Shown: one piece after another, positions 22,501-28,268 of the stretch
How positions within the stretch are numbered: the stretch's first letter is position 1
Layout: every line of letters starts with the position of its first letter
Assembly (NCBI GenBank): GCA_903835325.1
Contig: CAILMU010000156.1
Span: forward strand, 1 to 28,268
Reading direction: 5' to 3'
Origin: an uncultured Microcaldota archaeon
GTDB taxonomy: Archaea > Micrarchaeota > Micrarchaeia > Anstonellales > Bilamarchaeaceae
DNA: 28,268 nucleotides
Notes under the pieces: model-generated
The model's input: only the letters and a program-made list of their open reading frames with translations
Databases searched by the model: none
Told to the model about the DNA's origin: nothing
Translations under genes and position numbers: made by a program

Positions 22501-25500
22501 TTGCTGGGGTATTCTAGACGATAAGCCTGATTATTATTGTAGTATGCTGTGCTTGAATCGATTGTGTTGCCGCTCCCGAAGATGATGACGTAACCGTACT
22601 GCGAGTTGCTGTTCGAGTGGCAGGAGGCGATTTTGTTGTTGCCTGAGCCGCCATCCAGAGAGAACCCGTTTGTATTGTTGAAGGCGTTGTCGCCGGTCAG
22701 GTTGCAGCCGCTGGATGCGTAGAGGAAATAGCCGTTCGAGGTGCTGTTGGTCGCGTTGTTGTATTCCAGAACGCAGTTGTTGGCGAGCGACCCCCGATGG
22801 AAGCCTTCCTGGGTGCTGTTGAGCGCGTTGTTGTACCTGAAGAGGTTGTTGGATGTGGAGGAGCTGTAGAAGCTGTACTGGTTCAGGTAGGCGTTGTTGT
22901 TCGTGAAGTTGTTGAATGAGCCGGTGGACGACATGAAGCCGTACGAGTTGTTGTAGGCATAGTTGCTGTCGATTACCTGGTTCGAGGCACTGATGAGCCA
23001 GAAACCTTTGTCCGTGTTGTTCTCGGCCCGGTTCAACCGGAGTGTGTTCGTGCCAGTTGTGCTCTCAATCTTGAAGCCTGATGAGCAGTTCGTCGCGTTG
23101 TTGCGGGTGAGGTTGTTGAAGGATGCGTGGGAAGCCAGGTAGAAGCAGGATACCGGGTTGTTCGAAGCGGTGTTGTCGCTCAGGTTGCTAGAATTGGCGA
23201 AGATAGCGAAACCATTGAAGGTATTGTTGTTAGCGATATTGCCGATATATGTCTCGTAGGATGCTGACGATTCGAAGCCGTTCATATGGTTGTTCGAGGC
23301 GTTGTTCCCGATGAACCGCGAGGAGTTGGAAGAGGCAATCATGTAGAAACCGTCATTCAGGTTGCCTGTGGCGTTATTGGTCGTGAAATTATTATAGCTT
23401 GAGCCTATGAGATGGAAACCGTTAACTGTATTGGTCAGGGCAGTATTGTTCTCGAATAAACAGGATACCGTGTCGGAAAGCTGGAATCCGTGCGTGTTGT
23501 TGTAGGCAGTGTTGTTCACGAATTGGTTAATGCTTGTTCCTGTTAGGTAGAATCCTGCTTGCGAATTGTTGTAGGCTCTGCTGTCCCTGACAAGGATGAA
23601 CTGCGAGGAACCATTGATGTCGATACCTGCGGAGTTGTTGTAGGCAGTGTTCAAGGAAACGTTGTCGCTGTAGCTCAGGGAGATGTGTACTCCTTCGGAA
23701 TTGTTGAACTCCGTGTTGTTTATCAATTGATTGCCGCTCGAGTTGTAGACGTAGATACCTGCGGAATACCCTGATATCCTGCAATTCTTCACTGTCACAT
23801 TGGTCAAGGAACCGTTCAATTGGACACCGAGGGCGTTATCCGGATATGGAGAAGTGCCGTTGTTGGTGATGTTGAACCCGTTGCAGTCGAAGACGACGTT
23901 CGAAGTGATTATCTTCACGCATGTCGTGTTGGACTGGGGGTTCGCAGGGTTCGGAGCACCGATATAGTTCATGGGCTGTGTGTATGTCCCGCTTGTGGAT
24001 ATGATTGGGCAGTTTGTTGATTCGTTGTCGAGTATCGCGTAATCGCTGAAGCTCGCTACATTGTAGAGCGAGAGCGTGTCCGCGGCCGTGTCGGGCGTGC
24101 TGTTGAGCGTGTAGTTCCAGGCCGAGCCGTTGTATTTCCCTAGGAACAGCTTAGATTCGTTCACTGGCCCAAGCTCAGAGTCCATCCAGCCCCAGACGAT
24201 GCTGTCGATCGTCACGGCGCTCTGGTTCGTTATGTTCAATACCTTCTTGTTGAATATCGAGTAGCGGGGATCTAACGGCCCGGTATTGTTGGCCCATGAT
24301 ATGAAGTATCCCTCCCCGCCAAGGTTCGAATCATAGAGGGAGAGGTTGGTGTAGGTTGCGTACGAACCGAATGGATCAGAGAAATAGGATGTCTTGATTG
24401 TGAGGTTGTGCCCGGATGAGACGGCGCTGTCGTTCAGGTAGACATCCATCGTATTGTTGGAGAAGACCATGTTCGCCAGGAGCGTATCGTTGGAATCCTG
24501 CACATAGAACCCTGCGTACGAGCTGTTCACCAGGTAGTTGAATCTTGCAGTGGTATTGGATACGGCGCTCAAAATGATGCCGGCGTATGTGTTCGTAACG
24601 TTGTTTTGTAGGAGAAAGGTATCGTTCGAGGATGACTGGATGAAGAACCCGCCGTGCGTATTCCCTGCCACCCCGTATACGTTATTGTTGTTGAACCTGG
24701 ATGAGCTCGAGTTCTTCACATAGAATCCGAATTCCGGATTCGAGGAGGCTGTCAGATAGACCCTGTTCGATGTCGCATTGTCAAGAGAGACGTTCGTCAT
24801 CCGGATGCCGGTTGGATTTCCGATGTTGGTATTGCTGACGAGAATATAATTCATGAAGAGCGTGTTGTTCGAGCCATCGATGATGTCGAATCCGCTGTAA
24901 TCGTTCATCGTCGCGTTGTTCGTTACGAATATGTTGTCGTTGCTGTATATGGCTGCGATGAACCCTCCGACGCCTGTCACGAAACCATCGAGGCGGTTGT
25001 TCAGAGCGGTGTTGTTGAGGAAGTAGTTGGCGCTCGAGCCCGCGATGGAGATGCCGTCCGTGTTGTTGTAGACAAGGTTCCCTGTGAGATTGTTGAACAC
25101 GGATGTAAATAATACGATACCGGAATCATTGTTGAGGTATGCGGTGTTTTTCGAAACGTTGTCCTGTCCGGCGTTTTGCATGTAAATGCCGGTCTGGTTG
25201 TTGAGATAAGCTGTGTTGTTGTATATTGTCGAGTTGAGAAGGCTGTTTAGACTGAAGCCGCTCTCCTGGTTCCCATAAGCCGTGTTCTGCGTGAAGTTCT
25301 CGAAATTCCCGCCGGATGCGAGGAATCCGTTCTGGCTGTTGTTCTTCCCCGTATTGTTGAAGAAGACATTGTATGATGAAACGGAATTATCCAGGTAGAT
25401 CCCATTCGCGCTGTTGTTGAACGCGATATTGTTGGCGTTGTATGAGTGCGAAGGGTGATAGATGTGTATACCGTCATTGCTGTTGTTGGAGACATGGCTG

Positions 25501-26147
25501 TTCGTGATATTGTTGTATAGGTTCGTGGGCGTGCCTGCGCCTCCCCTCAGATATATCCCGTCTTCGCCATTATTGTTGGATGTGAAATTGTCTATCGAGT
25601 TATAGGCAGAATCGGTCATGTAGAGGCCATACTCATCATTGCTTGCCGCCTGGCTGTTCTTGATGACAGTTTGGTCAGAAGACAGGATGTAAATCCCAAA
25701 GAATGAGTTCTGGACGCCGACGCCTGAAATGTTGCTCTGGTTGATGCCTGATGCATAGATGCCGTATCCGCTGGTATCAGTTCCATCCACGAAACCGGTG
25801 ATGGTTGGGCAGTTCTTCACGGTTATGTTCCTCATGTCGACCGGGGTCGCGAAACCCGTCTCTATCAAGATGCCGACCGGGGTCACCGAATCGTTCAGGT
25901 TCGTGATCGAGAAACCATGACAGTCGAGCGTGACGTTAGCATTGTTGATATAGATGCACGCAGAGCCGCCGGTCAGGACCGGAACGCCGTTGTCTGTCAG
26001 CGACAGCGATTGGTTCACCTCATACGTGTCCCCGGAGACGAAAGAAGCGGCTCCGCAGGAGGATATGTCATGGCTCGCTGAAAACGATGCGCCGAACAAT
26101 GCTAAAACAACGACTATAACCGTTAATATATTAGGTTGGAATTTCAT
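19533..26147 (-). CDS. giant beta-helix surface protein (2204 aa) with Cys-rich repeats and C-terminal anchor
   Basis: The open frame extends to 26357, but MKFQPNILTVIVVVLALFGA at 26147 is a clean signal peptide with a TATA box at 26181-26189 upstream. The mature protein has two successive units. Each begins with a Cys-containing block (VTLDCHGFSITN; VVFDCNGFNITN), runs through Asn-rich parallel beta-helix repeats of NosD/PbH1 type (NNTAYNNS-GF pattern), and ends in a similar ~105-residue closing domain (about 606-710 and 1696-1800). A Pro/Gly linker near 1811 leads to a small beta domain and a Cys-rich region of about 36 Cys (~1895-2070). An Ig-like strand domain and a membrane helix with a RRRGEKAGRPRR tail follow (2167-2204). 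Asn-x-Ser/Thr sites are very frequent. It is likely a cell-surface adhesin or stalk protein; the ligand is unknown. Confidence 0.92.
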   Translation of the reverse strand: MKFQPNILTVIVVVLALFGASFSASHDISSCGAASFVSGDTYEVNQSLSLTDNGVPVLTGGSACIYINNANVTLDCHGFSITNLNDSVTPVGILIETGFATPVDMRNITVKNCPTITGFVDGTDTSGYGIYASGINQSNISGVGVQNSFFGIYILSSDQTVIKNSQAASNDEYGLYMTDSAYNSIDNFTSNNNGEDGIYLRGGAGTPTNLYNNITNSHVSNNSNDGIHIYHPSHSYNANNIAFNNSANGIYLDNSVSSYNVFFNNTGKNNSQNGFLASGGNFENFTQNTAYGNQESGFSLNSLLNSTIYNNTAYLNNQTGIYMQNAGQDNVSKNTAYLNNDSGIVLFTSVFNNLTGNLVYNNTDGISIAGSSANYFLNNTALNNRLDGFVTGVGGFIAAIYSNDNIFVTNNATMNDYSGFDIIDGSNNTLFMNYILVSNTNIGNPTGIRMTNVSLDNATSNRVYLTASSNPEFGFYVKNSSSSRFNNNNVYGVAGNTHGGFFIQSSSNDTFLLQNNVTNTYAGIILSAVSNTTARFNYLVNSSYAGFYVQDSNDTLLANMVFSNNTMDVYLNDSAVSSGHNLTIKTSYFSDPFGSYATYTNLSLYDSNLGGEGYFISWANNTGPLDPRYSIFNKKVLNITNQSAVTIDSIVWGWMDSELGPVNESKLFLGKYNGSAWNYTLNSTPDTAADTLSLYNVASFSDYAILDNESTNCPIISTSGTYTQPMNYIGAPNPANPQSNTTCVKIITSNVVFDCNGFNITNNGTSPYPDNALGVQLNGSLTNVTVKNCRISGYSAGIYVYNSSGNQLINNTEFNNSEGVHISLSYSDNVSLNTAYNNSAGIDINGSSQFILVRDSRAYNNSQAGFYLTGTSINQFVNNTAYNNTHGFQLSDTVSCLFENNTALTNTVNGFHLIGSSYNNFTTNNATGNLNDGFYMIASSNSSRFIGNNASNNHMNGFESSASYETYIGNIANNNTFNGFAIFANSSNLSDNTASNNPVSCFYLASHASFNNLTRNNATNCSSGFKIESTTGTNTLRLNRAENNTDKGFWLISASNQVIDSNYAYNNSYGFMSSTGSFNNFTNNNAYLNQYSFYSSSTSNNLFRYNNALNSTQEGFHRGSLANNCVLEYNNATNSTSNGYFLYASSGCNLTGDNAFNNTNGFSLDGGSGNNKIASCHSNSNSQYGYVIIFGSGNTIDSSTAYYNNNQAYRLEYPSNNITNSIGFRNGNGVFIDAGGSSNIWLINNTMANATAGGGSFGFRVDSSSGVTFINNRASNNSNYGYLLNSGSNVLQGNNASFGTLYGFFLDTSDQNNLSNNLAFNNTDDGFDLHSSSGNNLTNNKAYNNSVDGFYLINSLNNLYDSNAAYNNTNHGFVVDFGSQYNNFTRNTVDTNGKDGFEIVEADYNRLLSNNATGNVLTGFHVSAGVYNNLTSNTATNNGVHGFFIDLLSDNNYLVGNMALLNHAIGFYVQGANQVNMTANTAHDNGNHGFFLNQSSFCNITSNTGYNNGGDGFGLYFGSDDNILRNNTAYGNTGVFSPSFGSDGFWLGGTAGSSDNNLLIDNTAYGNYNSGFSVTLSSNNTLINNTAHDQLYYYGFFVPNGFGNILINNTAYSNPGPGFVLLSTTDTNMSGNTAYSNPAGGILVQNSDNARIVGDHLYNNYPDFKLTGSTSTLYLTGVIFDNPLGGYSNFTNLSLYDSALSGEIYTISWAALPSPLGANYSSFRGKFVNITNQSAALIDTLIWSWVPAEVTSPPYNESRFLLAKYDSVIWNYDLNNTPDTLSHQLSLSNVSSFSEFGILQNLTNPITPPSPPSGGGGENRRLAISFASTCDGNVINVTSGANAAGFVHVLVEDSSGQNVYYTDADGIATFSGCDRIVNISTSGSGYIPAFLNSNALVSCSSCPACKTDLDCNAACSATHYDANCGKYQCVGGQCVPPQCQNDSQCADNEQCTQNKCVPVPCPNEVVIDHKCVQCGKDSDCASGQSCDASTHTCKVRCQYACCADSDCQPGQACDTATHTCKCGYAYPSCCSGSDCNDNQTCNTATHSCQCKFECCSDTDCKANQVCLDNKCAGGALSGNTTNYVGSNETVKATQDGDPAPGADIVVTDPSGRIFNLKTGADGSISFPLTLSGTYKVTLMQNGKLIATMSVDSLQQNITPQPGLLAMILGLIAANLLWLIVLLLLILAFVLYMRRRGEKAGRPRR
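19925..20465 (-). repeat. Cys-rich repeats within the giant surface protein
   Basis: This coding segment contains about 36 Cys in ~175 residues. The unit is CCADSDCQPGQACDTATHTC, repeated with variation (for example CCSGSDCNDNQTCNTATHSC, CCSDTDCKANQVC). Such disulfide-knitted units are typical of extracellular proteins in some small archaea. The repeats are closest to each other at their C-terminal end, which suggests recent tandem expansion. Confidence 0.75.
21063..24014 (-). repeat. second parallel beta-helix repeat block of the giant surface protein
   Basis: About 980 residues are built from ~22-24 residue rungs with the pattern NNTAYNNS-GF-L, where Asn ladders close each turn. At the DNA level the non-coding strand repeats GTTGTTGTAGGC-like words. 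These are diverged coding repeats without spacers, so not a CRISPR array. The block follows a first one of ~560 residues (24333-26015). Confidence 0.75.
24333..26015 (-). repeat. first parallel beta-helix repeat block of the giant surface protein
   Basis: Residues about 45-605 form a similar beta-helix to the second block, opened by CIYINNANVTLDCHGF and closed by a conserved ~105-residue cap domain (24015-24332). The matching opening, helix and cap in both blocks point to duplication of a whole unit, with the second copy later lengthened. Confidence 0.7.
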
Positions 26148-26355
26148 GCTAATCTGCCCGGGACTGGATTCGCTGATAAGATTTATAAATAAACTTGCAA
26201 CGCTCCAAGCTGAAGATCGCGGTCCGCTGATGAGGTTAATTGGGCGTATGGTTTTGGCTTCGGTTTCGATGCAAACATTTATATATTTTTTCTGGAAAAT
26301 TGAAAACGCGACCAAAATAATGCCTGTTCCAGATGGATCAGGCGGAGTGATTCCC
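26148..26355. promoter_or_regulatory. divergent promoter region between giant protein and zinc ribbon genes
   Basis: The minus gene has ATTTATAAA (plus 26181-26189) centred about 38 bp before its ATG. The plus gene has TTTATATATT near 26278-26287, giving a leader of roughly 48 nt. The leader ends in GGAGTGAT at 26344-26351, a near-full Shine-Dalgarno sequence 4 nt before the ATG at 26356. No other element was seen. Confidence 0.5.
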
Positions 26356-26508
26356 ATGGTTTACGAATACGTGATGGTGTGCCCAGAATGCAGGATGAGC
26401 TTCAGCATGAACTCCGTGCTCTCAAAAGCTGACGACAGCTACACCTGCCCGGCCAACCCGTCCCACAAATTCAAGATGGGCGATGACGGATTCCTGAAAT
26501 CGTTCTGA
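26356..26508 (+). CDS. 50-residue zinc ribbon protein
   Basis: The protein is 50 residues, with MVCPECRMSFSM giving a Cys-x2-Cys knuckle. CPANPSHKFKMGDDGFLKSF supplies the third Cys and a His (C-x5-H), so a Cys3His zinc site is plausible. No signal peptide is present, so it is probably cytoplasmic, possibly nucleic-acid binding (inference). The frame stays open far upstream, but GGAGTGAT at 26344-26351 marks the ATG at 26356 as the start and the protein then begins just before the zinc motif. A hairpin and T-rich tract follow its stop. The family is not recognised beyond zinc ribbon. Confidence 0.75.
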   Translation: MVYEYVMVCPECRMSFSMNSVLSKADDSYTCPANPSHKFKMGDDGFLKSF

Positions 26509-26544
26509 GTCAATATTCCGGCGGTTCAGGATTGCGAGAAAAAT

Positions 26545-26590
26545 AGAGGGGGCTTTCAGCCCTCTTGCCGTATTTTCCGAATTTTTTATT
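26545..26590 (+). terminator. hairpin plus T-rich tract between convergent genes
   Basis: AGAGGG-GG-CT and AGCCCTCT (26545-26565) form an 8-bp stem with a two-base bulge and a TTC loop, followed by TATTTTCCG and ATTTTTTATT. It lies 37 bp after the zinc ribbon stop and is likely its terminator. The facing gene ends at 26646. Confidence 0.5.
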
Positions 26591-26645
26591 GGATTCTTGC
26601 GGATTAGCGGTAGCGTCGCCGCTTGGAACCATCGCCGGAAACAGT

Positions 26646-27365
26646 TCAAGGGTTGACCGGATACATGTCCTTGCAGTCGAAATCGTATATCTTGTAGGCC
26701 GACCCGTTCATGCTTACCAAATCCATGTCGCCGACCACTTTGCATTTCTCGATATATTGCGATCCGCTCGGATAAGGCTCGTATTTGATCGTGAATACAT
26801 TGCCGCTCTGCGAGAAGGAATCTATGGCAGTGCTGTTTGCGAGGAATACTGCTGTGGCTCCGATGATTTGCGGGGCTGCGATTTCAGGGGATGGGGTGCT
26901 CACCACCAGGCCGAATCCCCTCAGGCTGTCGAGATACTTTCCATCGAACAGCATCTCCGAAGCCCTAAGGTCGTTCTGCTTGATTGGTATGCTGTCCGGG
27001 GTGACGTTGCCTTGGATAGCCCAGGGAAAGCTGACTGTGGAATAGAGAGTGTGCTCGGGGTCGAGCGCGAAGCGCGCCATCGCGCGGGCGATGCCCTGAT
27101 CGACAAGCTGGGAGGTGGTCTCGTTGGTAACATTGACCGTGACGTTGGAGGTTGAACCGGTGGAATTGAAGGATGCTGTCATGGACGGCGGGTTGCTCGA
27201 ATTCCCGGGAGCGGCCGTATCCGCGGTCTGGTTGGGAAGAGGCACGATGGCGCTTCCGACATCCCCTTTGGTTCCTGAGAGGAAGAATATGCCAGCTGCC
27301 GCGACAGCGACTATCAAGAGCAATGCGACGAAAATCTCCCCGTATTCAGCATGGCCTTCTTTCAT
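26646..27365 (-). CDS. membrane-anchored surface protein, paralogue of the upstream lipoprotein
   Basis: This 239-residue protein has an N-terminal membrane anchor (about 10-30, IFVALLLIVAVAAAGIFFLS) and a Ser/Thr/Asn-rich linker to about residue 84. A domain at 85-231 contains FDGKYLDSLRGFGLVVST, TAVFLANSTAIDSF and a Cys pair (208, 231). The same domain order appears in the upstream gene (FDGKAINSILASGFYVFT, LAIFRGTDTALDAY, Cys241 and Cys263), so the two are tandem paralogues. The ATG at 27365 has GGGAGTGG a few bases upstream. It starts 18 bp after the upstream stop, so it is probably co-transcribed. The function is unknown; no catalytic motif was seen. Confidence 0.77.
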   Translation of the reverse strand: MKEGHAEYGEIFVALLLIVAVAAAGIFFLSGTKGDVGSAIVPLPNQTADTAAPGNSSNPPSMTASFNSTGSTSNVTVNVTNETTSQLVDQGIARAMARFALDPEHTLYSTVSFPWAIQGNVTPDSIPIKQNDLRASEMLFDGKYLDSLRGFGLVVSTPSPEIAAPQIIGATAVFLANSTAIDSFSQSGNVFTIKYEPYPSGSQYIEKCKVVGDMDLVSMNGSAYKIYDFDCKDMYPVNP

Positions 27366-27383
27366 ATTTCCACTCCCGTTGGA

Positions 27384-28193
27384 TCATTTATCCAGCGCCT
27401 GCGCGCAACCGAATGAATATGTGACAAGCCAGCCGTTCTCGTCCTGGCTGAAATCCTTGCCGCTGACCGTGCAGCCCCTCAGCTTCTTGTCGATTATGGA
27501 TGGGAAATAGTCTATCGAGAAGGTGTCGCTGAAGCCGTAGGCATCCAGCGCCGTATCCGTCCCCCGGAAAATCGCGAGGCCGGAGGTATAGCGCGAATCG
27601 TCGGATTTGTCAGTGAAGACATAGAAGCCGGATGCCAGGATGCTATTGATGGCCTTCCCGTCGAATTTGACGTCTGTGGGCTGGTAAGAGAGGCCTATCT
27701 CGCCAGGGGGGGCCTCGGGGTTCGCGTTCCAGGTATAGCTCCTCTCGAGGAACGACCCGCTCCTGCTCGAATAGAAATCATGGCGTATCCTGGTCAACCC
27801 GGCATCAATTATCGCCGAGACGTTCGTGAGGGGCATGTTCTGGGCAGGGTTGCTTCCGGGTTGTGTCTGCGAGCCGTTGCCCTGCGTCTGGTTCGCCATG
27901 GTCGTATTCGTTCCCGGAGCATTGCTTTGATTGGCGTTCCCGCTCGCTTGATCGCACTGGAATACGCAGTCGCAGCTCGGGTATGCGCCCGATGCGAACC
28001 ATTTCCCAGTGCACCCCGAGTGCAGCTGCGCGTCGCAGTATTCAGAGCATGGCATCGGCGCCGATTGGTTCGGGGCGCTCGTGTTCTGGGCATGTGCGGG
28101 GTTTGGATTAGTGCTTCCCCCCTGCAGGTTCGCGCAGCCGGCTATAAGCAGCAGAGCGGCGAGGAGCAGGAATGTACGGTGTGGAAAGAGCAT
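27384..28193 (-). CDS. surface lipoprotein with Cys-rich segment
   Basis: This 269-residue protein starts with a signal peptide ending in a lipobox, LLLIAGC (Cys20), so it is probably lipid-anchored outside the membrane. Residues 49-80 hold six Cys (CSEYC, then C61 and a CDCVFQC cluster) that would form a small disulfide domain. A Gln/Asn/Ser-rich linker follows to about 122, then the domain shared with the downstream gene (125-263). The ATG at 28193 lacks a ribosome binding site, but a TATA box is centred 27 bp upstream, which fits a leaderless message. The function is not recognised; it is likely part of the cell surface layer of binding proteins (inference). Confidence 0.8.
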   Translation of the reverse strand: MLFPHRTFLLLAALLLIAGCANLQGGSTNPNPAHAQNTSAPNQSAPMPCSEYCDAQLHSGCTGKWFASGAYPSCDCVFQCDQASGNANQSNAPGTNTTMANQTQGNGSQTQPGSNPAQNMPLTNVSAIIDAGLTRIRHDFYSSRSGSFLERSYTWNANPEAPPGEIGLSYQPTDVKFDGKAINSILASGFYVFTDKSDDSRYTSGLAIFRGTDTALDAYGFSDTFSIDYFPSIIDKKLRGCTVSGKDFSQDENGWLVTYSFGCAQALDK

Positions 28194-28214
28194 GAGGGAT
28201 GGATGCTGGCAACA

Positions 28215-28225
28215 TTTTAAAATAT
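28215..28225 (-). promoter_or_regulatory. TATA box of the lipoprotein operon
   Basis: ATATTTTAAAA on the minus strand is centred about 27 bp before the ATG at 28193, matching the leaderless promoters elsewhere in the window. Confidence 0.55.
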
Positions 28226-28268
28226 ACGTCTTCTATGTATTGAACGACCAGTGATTTGAATTGATGAC

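Noticed and set aside
24320..24345. GGTTCGAATC, resembling a tRNA T-arm
   Set aside because: No acceptor or anticodon stems surround it, and it lies inside a well-supported coding sequence.
21063..26015. Periodic GTTGTTGTA-like words resembling a repeat array or CRISPR
   Set aside because: They are diverged, in frame, have no unique spacers and encode the Asn-rich beta-helix rungs.
26148..26357. A 70-residue N-terminal extension of the giant surface protein
   Set aside because: It would place the signal peptide inside the protein, runs through the divergent promoter and has no ribosome binding site.

Overview
The window is archaeal. It encodes archaeal or archaeal/eukaryotic-type information-processing proteins: release factor aRF1, an Orc1/Cdc6 initiator, an Nmd3-like protein and the Rpp21/Rpr2 subunit of RNase P. 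It also encodes membrane families known mainly from archaea (DUF63, DUF2070, DUF5654), and genes are preceded by TATA boxes or by GGTGA-type ribosome binding sites. The small, surface-protein-rich gene set, with Cys-rich and Asn-rich secreted proteins, would suit a DPANN-type archaeon such as a Micrarchaeota or Diapherotrites relative. That placement is an inference of modest confidence. No tRNA, rRNA, CRISPR array or insertion sequence was seen.

Layout. 1-1249 (-) is most of glmS, cut by the window edge. It diverges from a winged-helix regulator (1357-2253) whose C-terminal half resembles S-layer protein domains. 2294-3601 (-) and 3887-4459 (+) are two divergent beta-carbonic-anhydrase-family genes: a long unusual one and a canonical short one. 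4579-5796 is aRF1. 5842-6987 is an AT-rich patch holding an orphan membrane protein and a RelE-like toxin/antitoxin pair. 7060-10152 (-) is a probable operon of two surface proteins sharing a C-terminal domain, plus a flavin reductase, lying behind a GGPP-type prenyl synthase (10188-11174). 11269-12414 is the divergent pair RNase P subunit / DUF63. A small orphan gene follows (12447-12794). DUF2070 (12929-14698) and nmd3 (14736-15368) are divergent and share a 21-bp palindrome. 15415-16170 is a membrane protein with a duplicated soluble domain. 16192-17247 is orc1/cdc6. 17426-19444 is an apparent operon of DUF5654, an ATP-cone/nuclease protein and an HGSNAT-like acetyltransferase. 19533-26147 (-) is a giant 2204-residue beta-helix surface protein. 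26356-26508 is a 50-residue zinc ribbon. 26646-28193 (-) are two tandem paralogous surface proteins.

How the genes fit together. Much of the coding capacity is for the cell envelope: the giant adhesin-like protein, four smaller surface proteins, a precursor enzyme for archaeal lipids and one for amino sugars. Core replication and translation genes lie between them. Many genes appear leaderless, with a TATA box about 27 bp before the ATG. Others, including several with TTG starts, have a GGTGA-type Shine-Dalgarno sequence. All functional calls rest on motif recognition by eye; no database search was possible.
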